A stretch of 64,000 nucleotides of DNA from Natrinema sp. CBA1119. GTDB lineage: Archaea; Halobacteriota; Halobacteria; Halobacteriales; Natrialbaceae. Shown here one piece after another: positions 26,501 through 35,314 of this stretch; positions within the stretch are counted from its first letter, which is position 1, and every line of letters starts with the position of its first letter. Made by a program: the position numbers and the translations under genes. A model generated the notes under the pieces. That model was not told the DNA's origin. It did no database searches and worked only from the letters and a program-made list of their open reading frames with translations. The stretch is taken from positions 1,426,001 to 1,490,000 of the forward strand of contig NZ_PDBS01000001.1 of NCBI RefSeq assembly GCF_002572525.1, in the 5' to 3' direction.

Positions 26501-27261
26501 GGCGCCTTCAGCGCGATCCCCTCGGCGAGGACGAGACACATCCCGCCGCGGGCGCTGTTGGTGTCGACCCGCTCTAAGTCGCGAAAGCCCGAGACCTCCT
26601 CGTCGCCGGTGGCCTCCCCGTCCAACATGATCGGGAGGTTCTTCGCGATGAATTTGGCCTCCGAGTCCTTCGGGGTGTACTGCAGTCCCGTCTCCTTGTC
26701 GTAGAGGCCGAGCTCCTCGGCGTAGCGTTCGACCTCCTCCTGACGAGCGTCGTACTGTTCGATGCCCACGAGTGCGCGCGTGTAGTCGGCGACGAGCACC
26801 GAGAGGGCCTGTGCCGTTCCGCCCGCGGAGCGAATCGGACCGGCGTAGTAGACGTTGACGAACTCCGTCCCGTCGTCGTTGGTGAGGATCTCGACCCTGT
26901 CGATCCCCTCGATGGGTGCGGCGACGACACCCTCCGTCAGGAGCGCGACCGCGGTGCGGACCGCCCCCTCGATCTTGCCGGCGTTCGTCTCGTAGTCGCC
27001 GACGCGCCCCTCGGCGAAGTCCTCTGCGAGTTCGAGGGCGGCCTCCTCGCGGCTCATCTGGCCCTCGAGTTCGCGTACCCGCTCGGCGACGCCGTCGATC
27101 CCGAGGATGTTCTCGACGCGGTCGGCCATATCCTTGGCGACCGGGATCTCGACTTCGGGTTTCGGATCGCCGCCTCGTTCCTTGGCTCGCTCGGCGACAT
27201 CGATGGCATCCTCGAGCTGGTCCTCGAGCCCCTGAAAGTACTGTTCGTCTTCGGTGCGCAT
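23587..27261 (-). CDS. polC: DNA polymerase D large catalytic subunit (DP2)
   Basis: This 1224-residue replicative polymerase subunit has an N-terminal domain, the two-barrel catalytic core and C-terminal zinc modules. The catalytic acidic motif NCDGDEDCVMLLLDG and KMDAPLV lie near residues 975-1010. Cys clusters occur in the 755-820 region (CDSCGTETFKNRCPDC and more) and near the C-terminus (CLDCGEKFRRMP, CRECGG). A low-complexity Asp/Glu/Ala insertion of about 50 residues near 280-330 is haloarchaeal. No intein is present. The PPC-domain gene ends 2 bases upstream of its ATG, so both are on one transcript. Confidence 0.98.
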   Translation of the reverse strand: MRTEDEQYFQGLEDQLEDAIDVAERAKERGGDPKPEVEIPVAKDMADRVENILGIDGVAERVRELEGQMSREEAALELAEDFAEGRVGDYETNAGKIEGAVRTAVALLTEGVVAAPIEGIDRVEILTNDDGTEFVNVYYAGPIRSAGGTAQALSVLVADYTRALVGIEQYDARQEEVERYAEELGLYDKETGLQYTPKDSEAKFIAKNLPIMLDGEATGDEEVSGFRDLERVDTNSARGGMCLVLAEGIALKAPKIQRYTRNLEEVDWPWLQDLIDGNYYDDDGADADAADDESGSEDGEGEAASAETDANEPDDGGDAPGDDSEGPPRVETSEKFLRDLIAGRPVFSHPCAKGGFRLRYGRARNHGFATAGVHPAAMHLVDDFLATGTQIKTERPGKAAGVVPVDSLEGPTVKLANGDVRRIDDPEDALEIRNGVEAILDLGEYLVNYGEFVENNHPLAPASYTYEWWVQDLEAAGVDVQALEDDPRIDLEFPDAGEALEWAVEYDAPLHPEYTLLWHDISVDAFRTLAAAVADGRIEGDTDGAVDADNGTLVLEYTEPVREALETIVIEHRQRPDEDRLEIDGWRPFVRTLGCEPRRAVADGSALESESGTDAREPTVDLERTWSDDDLSERARTWGHETEGDNAIEAVNEVAPFRVRERAPTRIGNRMGRPEKSESRDLSPAVHTLFPIGEAGGTQRNVADAAKHAETMSDTPGVVDVQIGRQRCDSCGTETFKNRCPDCDARTTPDYRCYDCDVQVDPDEAGRVECPRCERQATCVDTREIDIHEEYRDALESVGERENAFEILKGVKGLTSQTKVPEPIEKGVLRAKHDVSTFKDGTVRYDMTDLPVTSVRASELDVDVGQLQALDYEEDIHGEPLTHEDQLVELRVQDIVLSNGAAEHMLQTADFIDDLLEQYYGLEPYYEFEDRQDLVGELVFGMAPHTSAATVGRVIGFTSAAVGYAHPYFHAAKRRNCDGDEDCVMLLLDGLLNFSKTFLPDQRGGKMDAPLVMSSRIDPSEIDDEAHNMDVVRQYPRDFYLATLEQADPEDVDVEIAEDTLGTDTEYTGFDHTHDTTNIAMGPDLSAYKTLGSMMDKMDAQLELSRKLAAVDETDVAERVIEYHFLPDLIGNLRAFSRQETRCLDCGEKFRRMPLTGDCRECGGRVNLTVHKGSVNKYMQTAIQVADEYDCRPYTKQRLEVLEKALESVFENDKNKQSGIEDFM

Positions 27262-27262
27262 C

Positions 27263-27688
27263 TTAGAGCCAGAGGTCGAGTTCGGTGGTGTCGTCGTACT
27301 CGCGCTCGAGGGGCTCTGCGAAGACGCGCATGTGGACCTCGCCGGCCCAGACGGTCGCCTCGTTCAGGTGGCCGGCGTACGCGGTTCCCTCGTCGTCCGA
27401 GAGGACAGCGTGGGTGTGCGCGAAGCGTTCGGTATCCAGCCGGGAGACGTTTCCGACGCAGCTGGCGACCTCAAGCGGTTCGTCGAACGCGATCGGATAG
27501 TACTCGCACTCGTCCTGATCGTAAAACCAGAGTTCGGCGTCCTGAACCGCACCGAGCGCGGTAAACCAGGCGGCGTCGGCCTCGACCGCGTCCGCGAGCG
27601 ACTCGATCTCGGCCCGCCAGTCGGCACCCGTCTCGAGGCGGGCGACGTACTCGTCCGTGGTCTCGACGGCGCGATAGTTCATACGCAT
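27263..27688 (-). CDS. PPC/DUF296-domain DNA-binding protein
   Basis: This 141-residue protein starts MRMNYRAVETTDEYVARLETG. It matches the PPC (plants and prokaryotes conserved) domain. The fold is a trimer with a putative metal site that includes the conserved GHLNEATVWAGEVHMRV near residues 105-121. Bacterial and archaeal members are of unknown function, while plant homologues bind AT-rich DNA with an AT-hook that is absent here. The stop is 2 bases before the polC start, so it is co-expressed with the replicative polymerase. Confidence 0.9.
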   Translation of the reverse strand: MRMNYRAVETTDEYVARLETGADWRAEIESLADAVEADAAWFTALGAVQDAELWFYDQDECEYYPIAFDEPLEVASCVGNVSRLDTERFAHTHAVLSDDEGTAYAGHLNEATVWAGEVHMRVFAEPLEREYDDTTELDLWL

Positions 27689-27986
27689 CTACTGTGACGG
27701 CCGGGAGAAAAAACGCACCGGTCGCGCCCGGCCACACCCGAGGCCGTTACTCACAGGCGCGGGATAGTATAAATCAATCGAGTGGTGGAGAGCCGTATAG
27801 AATGGAGAATTATATAGATTATGTGTCTGGAAAGAATCGGCAGTGATGGACACTGCAGAGCAATAATGTACAGGTATCGTAGTCTATAGAACTGGTATCG
27901 TATGTATTATTCACAGTAACAACCGATTTGGACGCATTAGACTGATGATACTAAAATGGGTTGGTTGGTTGGTACCATTCAGCAAG
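27689..27986. promoter_or_regulatory. AT-rich upstream region of peptide ABC operon
   Basis: This 300-base region is much more AT-rich than its neighbours. GGTATCGTA occurs twice, at 27873-27881 and 27894-27902, 21 bases apart (two helical turns). A TGATACTAAAA element near 27945-27955 could be the TATA box of the operon. The region also contains the polC/PPC promoter at its left edge. Confidence 0.5.
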
Positions 27987-29570
27987 ATGGTGCGAGACCA
28001 GACCGGCCTCACGCGACGGCGGCTCCTCGCTTCGGGTGCCGCCGTCTCCGCGGCAACGATCGCAGGGTGCATCGGTGGTGGTGGCAGCGGTGGTGGGGAC
28101 CAGTTCCACTTCACGCAAGAACAATCGCGCGAAGAGCAGTTCGATCCTGTCGTCTCGAACGACGCCTACAGCTTTCAGGTGATTCAGCTGGTTTTCGACG
28201 GGCTCTACGAGTACGACGAGGGCCTCGAGTTGCAGCCGAAACTCGCAACGGGCGAACCGACCGTCGAGCGCGACGGGACGCGATACATCTTCGAGATCGA
28301 GGAGGCGGCCGAGTTCCACAACGGCGACGACGTGACGGCGTCGGACGTCGCCCACTCCTTTCGCGCCCCGGTCGAAGAGGAGACGGAGAACGCCTCGGAG
28401 TACGACATGATCGAGAGCACCGAGGTCATCGACGACTACCAGCTGCAGGTCGACCTCGGGGAGGACCCCTACGGACCGTTCGAACTCGCGACGATGGGCG
28501 TGACGGTGGTGCCCGAGAGCGTCCGGACCGACGACCGCGACGCGTTCAACAGCGATCCGGTCGGCTCCGGGCCGTTCACCTTCGCGGAACTGCAGGAGAA
28601 CGAGTACGTCGAGATCGAGCGGTGGGACGACTACTGGGACGACCTCGAGCCGAACCTCGAGCAGGTCCGCTTCGAGGCCCACGAGGACCCGGCGGGTCGC
28701 GTCTCCGACATTCGGTCGGCGAACACGGACGTCATCGCGGGCATCCCCAACGACGACTGGGATGTCCTCGAGAACGAGGACGGCGTGAATCTGCACTCGG
28801 CGGAGAGTCCGACGTTCATGTACATGGCCTTTAACTGCAACGAGGGGCCGACAACCACCCCCGAGGTGCGACGGGCCATCGCCCACTCGTTCTCGATGCA
28901 GGACTTCATCGAGTCCAACGGCGCGAACGTAACCTCCCCGATGTACAGCCCGATTCCGCCGGTCGTCAACGAAATCTGGGAGTTCCCTGAAGACGAGTAT
29001 CAGGAGCTGTTGCCGTCGTACGATCCCGATCAGGCCCAGTCGCTGCTCGACGAGCACGCGCCCGACGACTTCACGCCGACGATCATCACGCCGGAGGGGA
29101 TCCGGGCCCAACTCGCCGAGCGAATCGCCACTCGACTGGACGAGATCGGTTACGGGGCCGACGTGCAGGTGCTCGACTTCGCGACGCTCGTCGACACGTA
29201 CACCAGCGGGAACGCAGACGACTACCAGATGTACCTGCTGGGCTGGACCGGCGGCCCCGACCCCGATTACTACCTCTACCCGCTCTTCCACGAGAGTCAG
29301 GCGGGGACGAATCAGGGCCACTACTACGGGGGAAGCGACGGCTTCCACGACGCGATCGCCGAGGGGCGAAACTCGGCCGGTCAGGAGGAGCGCTACGACC
29401 TCTACGAGCCCGTCATCCGGGAGATCGTCGAACAGCTTCCCGCGCTGCCCGCGTTCACGCAGGACAACACGATGGCCTCTCGCGACTACGTTCAGGACCT
29501 TCAGGCCCACCCGGAGGTGACGAGAAACCCGACCCTCGTCGCGGACTACACGAACGTGTCGATGGAGTGA
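27987..29570 (+). CDS. Peptide ABC transporter substrate-binding lipoprotein
   Basis: The protein has 527 residues from ATG 27987 (MVRDQTGLTRRRLLASG). Twin-arginine signal TRRRLL is followed by a lipobox at TIAGC, so the protein is exported by Tat and lipid-anchored outside the membrane; a Gly-rich spacer follows. The body is an SBP family 5 (DppA/OppA) two-lobed domain, including the signature region 'LVFDGLYEYDEG'. It is the first of five same-strand genes. Ligands are probably di- or oligopeptides, but nickel or sugars are known variants. Confidence 0.94.
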   Translation: MVRDQTGLTRRRLLASGAAVSAATIAGCIGGGGSGGGDQFHFTQEQSREEQFDPVVSNDAYSFQVIQLVFDGLYEYDEGLELQPKLATGEPTVERDGTRYIFEIEEAAEFHNGDDVTASDVAHSFRAPVEEETENASEYDMIESTEVIDDYQLQVDLGEDPYGPFELATMGVTVVPESVRTDDRDAFNSDPVGSGPFTFAELQENEYVEIERWDDYWDDLEPNLEQVRFEAHEDPAGRVSDIRSANTDVIAGIPNDDWDVLENEDGVNLHSAESPTFMYMAFNCNEGPTTTPEVRRAIAHSFSMQDFIESNGANVTSPMYSPIPPVVNEIWEFPEDEYQELLPSYDPDQAQSLLDEHAPDDFTPTIITPEGIRAQLAERIATRLDEIGYGADVQVLDFATLVDTYTSGNADDYQMYLLGWTGGPDPDYYLYPLFHESQAGTNQGHYYGGSDGFHDAIAEGRNSAGQEERYDLYEPVIREIVEQLPALPAFTQDNTMASRDYVQDLQAHPEVTRNPTLVADYTNVSME

Positions 29571-29672
29571 GCCGGCGGACCGCGATAGCTGGGTCGGCGG
29601 GGAACGAATCCCCGCCGGTTCAGGCATCGAATCGGGACAGATCGACGAGCGAACGGACTGACTCGCGGACCA

Positions 29673-30674
29673 ATGAAGCTACTCAAGTACACCATACACA
29701 GGCTCTTGCAGGCGATTCCCGTCCTGATCGGGATCTCCGTCATCACGTTCCTGCTCGCGAATCTCGGCCCGGGCGATCCGGTCAGCCTCATGCTACAGGG
29801 GCAGGAACACAGCGAGGAACTGATCAGAACGATCGAACGGCGATACGGGCTCGACAGACCGCTCCACGAACGGTACGTGACGTACATGGCCGGCCTCCTG
29901 CGGGGCGATCTCGGCCAGAGCATCCACTACCAGCGACCGGTCGCCGCGCTGATGATGGAACGAGTCGGACCGACGCTCCTGTTGGTCCTCTCGGCGTACG
30001 CGTTCGCGCTGGTGACGGCGATTCCGCTCGGCATCGTGGCCGCCAACCGACGCAACGAGCCCAGCGATCACGCCTCGCGGATCGCCGCGCTCGTCGGCGT
30101 CAGCACCCCCTCGTTCTGGATCGGGATCGTCCTGATCCTCGTCTTCGCGGTCCAGCTGGGGTGGCTCCCCTCGAGCGGGCTCTACTACCCCTGGCGACCG
30201 CCCAGTGCCTATCCGGGTATCGACGGTCACCTCGAGCTGTACTACGAGTCGGCGAGACACCTGCTGTTGCCGATGATCGCGCTGGGAACGTTGCAGATGG
30301 CGACGATCATGCGCGTCGAGCGCACGCAGATGATCGAGTCACTGCAGGGCGAGTACGTCAAACTGGCTCGCGCGTACGGCGTGCCCGAGCGGACGATCCT
30401 GCGAAAGCACGCTTTCCAGGTCGCCCAGCTCCCGATCATCACGATCGTCGGCCTCAATCTGTCGACGGCACTCGGCGGCGCGGTGCTGGTCGAGACGGTG
30501 TTCAACATCAACGGCATGGGACGACTGTTCATCAACGCGATCTCGACGAACGACTACCAGCTCGTGATGGGAATTACGATGCTGCTCGGCTTCCTGTTCG
30601 TGCTCGGCGTCATCATCACCGACATCTCGTACGCGTACGTCGATCCGCGAGTTACCTACGGTGAGAGAGAGTAA
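29673..30674 (+). CDS. dppB: Peptide ABC transporter permease (DppB type)
   Basis: The 333-residue protein starts MKLLKYTIHRLLQAIPVLIG, the standard N-terminus of DppB/OppB. Six membrane helices are present. The EAA motif with the coupling helix is at EYVKLARAYGVPERTILRKHAFQ (residues ~222-245). It lies 102 bases after the binding protein gene and 2 bases before the partner permease. Confidence 0.95.
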   Translation: MKLLKYTIHRLLQAIPVLIGISVITFLLANLGPGDPVSLMLQGQEHSEELIRTIERRYGLDRPLHERYVTYMAGLLRGDLGQSIHYQRPVAALMMERVGPTLLLVLSAYAFALVTAIPLGIVAANRRNEPSDHASRIAALVGVSTPSFWIGIVLILVFAVQLGWLPSSGLYYPWRPPSAYPGIDGHLELYYESARHLLLPMIALGTLQMATIMRVERTQMIESLQGEYVKLARAYGVPERTILRKHAFQVAQLPIITIVGLNLSTALGGAVLVETVFNINGMGRLFINAISTNDYQLVMGITMLLGFLFVLGVIITDISYAYVDPRVTYGERE

Positions 30675-30676
30675 CC

Positions 30677-31711
30677 ATGGCAGTCAGTGAATCACAGTAC
30701 GAGAGCGGCCGGGAACCGGCGTCGGAAGACGAGGAGTCGGTCGAGGCCCGCGTCGGCTGGCGCTATACCGTGGCGCGAATCAAACGGGACACGACGGCCC
30801 GCTGGGGACTGTACATCGTGACGGTCGTGCTGTTCGTCGCGGTGTACGCCGTGGTGGACAGCAACCTCTCGCGGCTCACCTTCGGGGTCGCGTCGAATTA
30901 CACGTTCGCACAGCTGCTGCCCATCTTCGACCATCCCACGCACATCCCGCCGCCGGGCGAGGGGACACAGCACATGCCGCCGTACTTCCCGCTGGCCGAG
31001 CAGTCGTGGAACCCGCTTCCGGCGGGCGGTACCATCGAGCACCCGCTGGGGACCGACCACACCGGCCGGGACTACTTCACCAGAATCGTCTACGGGACGC
31101 AGGTGTCGGTGTTCGTCGGGCTCGTCTCGACGTTCATCGGACTGACTGGCGGGACGATCATCGGTGCCGTCGCCGGCTACTACGGCGGCCGGGTTGACGA
31201 CGTTCTGATGCGACTGGTCGAGACGGTGTACGCGATCCCGCCGCTGATCCTCATCATCGTCTTCACCGTCTTCGTCGGCGGTGCGAACATCTGGTACGCC
31301 GTCCTCGGCGTCGGAATCGCGTTCATTCCCGTCTTCGCCCGCATCATCCGCAGCCGCGTCCTGAGCATCCGCGAGATGGACTACATCGAAGCGGCTCGAG
31401 CGGCCGGCGTGAAGGATCGCAACATCATCATGCGACACGTCGTCCCGAACAGCTTCGCGCCGGTGTTAGTGTACGCGACGCTCCAGATCGGCGTGACGAT
31501 ACTCATCGTCGCCGGCCTCTCCTTTCTGGGGTACGGCGCACAGCCGCCGACCCCTGACTGGGGGCAGATGCTCAACATCTCGCACGGCTACATGCACTCG
31601 AACGTCTGGCTCTCGATCTGGCCCGGCATCGCGATCATGATCACCATCATGGGCTTCAACTTGTTCGGTGACGGCCTGCAGGACGCCCTCGACCCCAGAA
31701 TCGAAGACTAA
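30677..31711 (+). CDS. dppC: Peptide ABC transporter permease (DppC type)
   Basis: This 344-residue protein has an N-terminal cytoplasmic segment, one helix and a large extracellular loop with HPLGTDHTGRDYFTRIVYGT (residues ~118-137), which is the DppC hallmark. Five further helices follow, with the coupling helix at MDYIEAARAAGVKDRNIIMRH. The long extracellular loop (~60-115) is larger than in bacterial DppC. The next gene starts 2 bases after its stop. Confidence 0.95.
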   Translation: MAVSESQYESGREPASEDEESVEARVGWRYTVARIKRDTTARWGLYIVTVVLFVAVYAVVDSNLSRLTFGVASNYTFAQLLPIFDHPTHIPPPGEGTQHMPPYFPLAEQSWNPLPAGGTIEHPLGTDHTGRDYFTRIVYGTQVSVFVGLVSTFIGLTGGTIIGAVAGYYGGRVDDVLMRLVETVYAIPPLILIIVFTVFVGGANIWYAVLGVGIAFIPVFARIIRSRVLSIREMDYIEAARAAGVKDRNIIMRHVVPNSFAPVLVYATLQIGVTILIVAGLSFLGYGAQPPTPDWGQMLNISHGYMHSNVWLSIWPGIAIMITIMGFNLFGDGLQDALDPRIED

Positions 31712-31713
31712 CA

Positions 31714-32883
31714 ATGAACTCGGAACCACTCCTTCGCGTCGAGAATCTCGAGACGCAGTTCTTCACGGAAACCGGTACAGTACGCGCCGTCGACGGCATC
31801 TCCTTCGAGATCCGCGAGGGCGAGATCGTCGGCCTCGTCGGCGAGAGCGGCGCCGGCAAATCGGTCGCCTCGATGAGCCTGCTCCGGCTCGTCGAGAGCC
31901 CCGGAGAGATCGTCGGCGGCGAAATAACCTACAAGGGCGAGACCATCGTCGGCTTCGAAGAGGGGCCCGACGGCGAACGACGGGAGCGCGACGAGATGCT
32001 CTCGAACGAGGAGATCCGGACCCGGATCCGGGGTAACGAGATCGCGGTGATCTTTCAGGATCCGATGGAGTCGCTCAATCCCGTCTTCACCGTCGGCGGC
32101 CAACTGCGGGAGTTCATCGAACTCAACCGCGGGCTCTCCGAAAGCGAGGCGAAAACGGTGGCAATCGACATGCTTCGGGAGGTCGGCATCCCCGACCCCG
32201 AAGAGCGCTACGAGGAGTACCCCCACCAGTTCTCCGGGGGGATGCGCCAGCGCGTGCTGATCGCGATGGCGCTGGCCTGCGAACCCAGCCTCATCATCGC
32301 CGACGAGCCGACGACGGCCCTAGATGTCACCGTCGAGGGACAGATCATCGACCTCGTCGACGAGCTCCAGGCGAAGTACGGGACGAGCTTCCTCTGGGTC
32401 ACCCACGACCTCGGCGTCGTCGCCGAGATCTGCGATCGAGTGAACGTCATGTACCTCGGCGAGATCGTCGAGCAAGCGCCGGTCGACGAGCTGTTCTACG
32501 ACACGAAACACCCCTACACGAACGCCCTGCTGAACTCGATCCCCCGACCCGATCGAACCGTCACGGAGCTCGAGGCGATCGAGGGAGTCATGCCCGAAGC
32601 GATCGACCCGCCGTCGGGCTGTCGGTTCCATCCGCGCTGTCCCGACGCGCGGGCGGTGTGCGAGCGGGTCCATCCCGACGCGAAGCGAGTCGCCGACGCC
32701 GACGGCGAACCGCATCGAGCGGCCTGCGTGAAACACGACGCCTTCGACGTCGGCTACGACGAGAGCCCGCCGCTCGAGGGGGCGGCGGGGACCGATCGGG
32801 CGGCGGCCGGAGACGTAGACGAGCCGGAATCGATCGCACCGAATCCGGCCAGCGACGAGAGCGGAGGTGAGGGCCGTGAGTAG
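31714..32883 (+). CDS. dppD: Peptide ABC transporter ATP-binding protein (DppD type)
   Basis: The 389-residue ATPase has Walker A GESGAGKS near residues 44-51, signature FSGGMRQRV near 173-181 and Walker [13 protein letters not shown] near 193-204. The C-terminal oligopeptide-transport domain includes [17 protein letters not shown], a Cys-rich motif. An acidic tail ends at the stop, which overlaps the start of the partner ATPase. Confidence 0.95.
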   Translation: MNSEPLLRVENLETQFFTETGTVRAVDGISFEIREGEIVGLVGESGAGKSVASMSLLRLVESPGEIVGGEITYKGETIVGFEEGPDGERRERDEMLSNEEIRTRIRGNEIAVIFQDPMESLNPVFTVGGQLREFIELNRGLSESEAKTVAIDMLREVGIPDPEERYEEYPHQFSGGMRQRVLIAMALACEPSLIIADEPTTALDVTVEGQIIDLVDELQAKYGTSFLWVTHDLGVVAEICDRVNVMYLGEIVEQAPVDELFYDTKHPYTNALLNSIPRPDRTVTELEAIEGVMPEAIDPPSGCRFHPRCPDARAVCERVHPDAKRVADADGEPHRAACVKHDAFDVGYDESPPLEGAAGTDRAAAGDVDEPESIAPNPASDESGGEGRE

Positions 32884-34210
32884 CGGCATTCGAATGGACG
32901 AGGAGAGCGGCTACGAAGGAGAGGAGACGCTGCTCGAGCTCGAGGGCGTCTCGAAGTACTTCGCACAGGAGTCGGGGCTGCTCGCGGGCGTGCAGTTCGA
33001 TCCGAGCCAGTTTCCGCCGATCAGCGTCGACCGGGAGACCGTCGAGGCGGTCGACGACGTCTCCCTCGAGATCCAGCCCGGCGAGACGCTCGGGCTCGTC
33101 GGTGAGTCCGGCTGCGGCAAGAGCACGCTCGGGCGGACGGTCCTGCGCCTGCTCGAGCCCACGGAGGGAGACATCTACTTCAAGGGGGAGAATCTGGCCG
33201 ATCTCGGCGGCGAGGACCTCCGGCGGACGCGTTCGGATATGCAGATGATCTTCCAGGATCCCCAGTCCTCGCTCGATCCGCGGATGAAGGTCGGCCAGAT
33301 CATCGAGGAACCGATGGGGGCCCACGACATGTTGGACGACGAGGGGCGAGAAGCGCGGGCGAAGGACCTCCTCGAGAAGGTGGGGCTCGATCCGCGCCAC
33401 TACAACCGGTTTCCCCACGCGTTCTCCGGCGGGCAGCGCCAGCGCATCAACCTCGCGCGAGCGCTGTCGGTCGATCCCGATTTCGTCGTCTGCGACGAAC
33501 CCGTCTCGTCGCTGGACGTTTCGATCCAGGCGCAAGTGTTGAACACGATGGAAGAACTCCAGGAGGAGTTCGGCCTTACCTACCTCTTCATCGCCCACGA
33601 TCTCTCGGTGATCCGTCACATCTCCGACCGGGTGGCGGTGATGTATCTCGGACACATCGTCGAGTTAGCGGAGAAAGAAGAACTGTTCGAGAACCCCCAG
33701 CATCCCTACACCCGCGCGTTGCTCGAGTCGATTCCCGTCCCCGACCCGCGGGAAAACGGTGCGCGCGGCGTGCTCGAGGGCGAGGTGCCGAGTCCGGTCG
33801 ATCCGCCCTCAGGCTGCCGGTTCCGCACGCGCTGTCCGCGCCTGATCGCGCCCGACGAGTACGACTGGGCCGACGGGGAGTGGGAACGGACGCGAGCGTT
33901 CATGCGGGCGGTCAAGCGACGAACGTTCGAACCGATGCCCGCCGCCGAGATACGGACCGAGTTCTTCGACGGCAACCTGCCGCGAGGCGAGGCGGGATCG
34001 ATCGTCGAAGAGGCAATCGACCTCGTCGCGGCCGATCGCGGGATAGGTGACGGGGACGACGATGAAACGGACCGCTGGGAGGCGGCGACGGAGCTGCTGC
34101 TCGAGTCCTTCGCCGAGCGGAGCGTCTGCGCCCGCGAGCGCCCGGCGTACGAACTCGAGGCCGAGTACGGCGACGGGGAGCATCTGGCGGCCTGTCACCT
34201 ACATCGGTGA
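32876..34210 (+). CDS. dppF: Peptide ABC transporter ATP-binding protein (DppF type)
   Basis: The second ATPase of the importer is 444 residues from GTG 32876; GTG 32867 and ATG 32894 are alternatives, and 32876 gives a tight overlap with dppD. Walker [10 protein letters not shown] is near residue 71, signature FSGGQRQRI near 181 and Walker [13 protein letters not shown] near 200. The C-terminal peptide-transport domain ([15 protein letters not shown]) is extended by about 110 residues compared with typical DppF, with helical acidic sequence after '[18 protein letters not shown]'. The extension is seen in haloarchaeal members. Confidence 0.93.
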   Translation: MSSGIRMDEESGYEGEETLLELEGVSKYFAQESGLLAGVQFDPSQFPPISVDRETVEAVDDVSLEIQPGETLGLVGESGCGKSTLGRTVLRLLEPTEGDIYFKGENLADLGGEDLRRTRSDMQMIFQDPQSSLDPRMKVGQIIEEPMGAHDMLDDEGREARAKDLLEKVGLDPRHYNRFPHAFSGGQRQRINLARALSVDPDFVVCDEPVSSLDVSIQAQVLNTMEELQEEFGLTYLFIAHDLSVIRHISDRVAVMYLGHIVELAEKEELFENPQHPYTRALLESIPVPDPRENGARGVLEGEVPSPVDPPSGCRFRTRCPRLIAPDEYDWADGEWERTRAFMRAVKRRTFEPMPAAEIRTEFFDGNLPRGEAGSIVEEAIDLVAADRGIGDGDDDETDRWEAATELLLESFAERSVCARERPAYELEAEYGDGEHLAACHLHR

Positions 34211-34355
34211 CGGGCGGGACCCGCTCGAGATTCGTCCCTCCGAACGGTTCTATCGGTTGTTCGTGGGCGAGTCTCGAGACGCGACGCAACTGTGAGGGAC
34301 GTTCACTAATCTCTCGATCACCAATTATCCAACACGGTCGATCATCGCAATAATG

Positions 34356-34361
34356 TTTAAA
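34356..34361 (+). promoter_or_regulatory. TATA box of short leaderless gene
   Basis: TTTAAA at 34356-34361 is centred about 29 bases before the ATG at 34388. It is in an AT-rich stretch (34330-34385) that contrasts with the GC-rich flanks. Confidence 0.6.
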
Positions 34362-34387
34362 GGGTTGCCAGCATTATTTACTCGTGT

Positions 34388-34543
34388 ATGAGTAATATAC
34401 TCGCCATTCTGGCAACGCACACGAAAGCCGGCGCGAAGGTACAGCGAACGATCGAACACTCGCCCTCGTTCTCGGGCGTCCAGACGAGCGAGAACGGCCG
34501 TCCCGAGACGCAGGTTTCGCCGGGCGGGTTCCTGACGGGGTAG
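34388..34543 (+). CDS. Predicted 51-residue protein, leaderless
   Basis: A short frame starts ATGAGTAATATACTC and encodes MSNILAILATHTKAGAKVQR followed by 31 further residues, ending GGFLTG. It was found by reading the sequence after the TATA box at 34356-34361, whose spacing to the ATG fits a leaderless haloarchaeal message. Third codon positions are mostly G or C. The N-terminal 10 residues are hydrophobic; the rest is Ser/Thr/Gly-rich and polar. I recognise no family. It could be a small regulatory or secreted protein, or a chance frame. Confidence 0.45.
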   Translation: MSNILAILATHTKAGAKVQRTIEHSPSFSGVQTSENGRPETQVSPGGFLTG

Positions 34544-34654
34544 TCCCGATAACCCAGTAGTGATCTCTCGCTATGGATACCGGTGCGCGGACCCGGCACC
34601 GAAACGATCGGGAGTTTCTTTCGAAACCGGCGACGTTGCGGGCGATCACCCGGC

Positions 34655-35161
34655 TCAGTCGAACACCGACGACGGATGCTCGACATAGAGATCCTGTTCT
34701 GTCACCCGCCGGTAGAGTTCATAGAGCGTCTCGACCGCCGTCTCGTCGGGGTCGAATCGAACGTGTGGAGCGGCGTAATAGCCGCGACAGCTGACGAGGA
34801 AGAAGTACAGCGTCCGGTGATGATCGGGCGTCGCGTCGACGACACCCAGCGATCGACCGCCCAGATCGTCCGAAAAGTCGTTGAGCATCGCCGCGATATC
34901 GTCCTGCAACTGCTCGTCCGGGCGATACTGCGGCAGTCCAAACGTTCGTTGCATGTACGTCGTCGCCGCTTCGAGAACCGAGTTCGAGTCCCAGCCGGTC
35001 GGATCGACGCTCTGGAAGGTTTCGTACAGCGCGAGTGTTCGTGAGAGTTCCTCCCGGGTAACCGCGATCGGCATGACCGGCTCGCCGCGCGGGAGCGAGT
35101 AGTCGGGAAACGTGTGCGAATCGGGGGCCGGAAGCTGCGCGAATACCTGCTCGAGCGACAT
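34655..35161 (-). CDS. Soluble protein of unknown function
   Basis: This 168-residue acidic protein starts MSLEQVFAQLPAPDSHTFPD. It has no signal peptide, membrane segment or Cys pair. A single Cys is in FLVSCRGYYAAPHVRFDP, and the C-terminus is a regular helix (TAVETLYELYRRVTEQD). Composition is typical for the organism, so I consider it real, but I do not recognise the family. Its promoter faces an 84-bp inverted-repeat element at 35223-35306. Confidence 0.75.
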   Translation of the reverse strand: MSLEQVFAQLPAPDSHTFPDYSLPRGEPVMPIAVTREELSRTLALYETFQSVDPTGWDSNSVLEAATTYMQRTFGLPQYRPDEQLQDDIAAMLNDFSDDLGGRSLGVVDATPDHHRTLYFFLVSCRGYYAAPHVRFDPDETAVETLYELYRRVTEQDLYVEHPSSVFD

Positions 35162-35222
35162 GTGCGAACGTATGGCACGGGAGGTGAAACTGTTACCGGT
35201 GTGCGACCGGCAGCGCGGGATA

Positions 35223-35306
35223 CTATAGTAGCCACTGAAACGATTTACAGACTGATCGCAACGCAGCGTGCGATCAGGTGTGCAGTGACTTCAGTGGCTA
35301 CTATAG
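35223..35306. repeat. 84-bp element with perfect 17-bp inverted ends
   Basis: Left end 35223-35239 and right end 35290-35306 are perfect reverse complements (CTATAGTAGCCACTGAA). Inside is a second perfect 8-bp inverted repeat, 35253-35260 with 35269-35276. The whole element can fold into one long hairpin. It lies between the starts of the unknown gene and the end of the HxlR gene. It looks like a miniature inverted-repeat element; no transposase is near. Confidence 0.8.
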
Positions 35307-35314
35307 CGGGGGTA

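Noticed and set aside
23587-27261. Possible intein in polymerase D large subunit
   Set aside because: The length of 1224 residues and the uninterrupted catalytic motifs leave no room for one; the acidic insert near 280-330 is low-complexity, not an intein.
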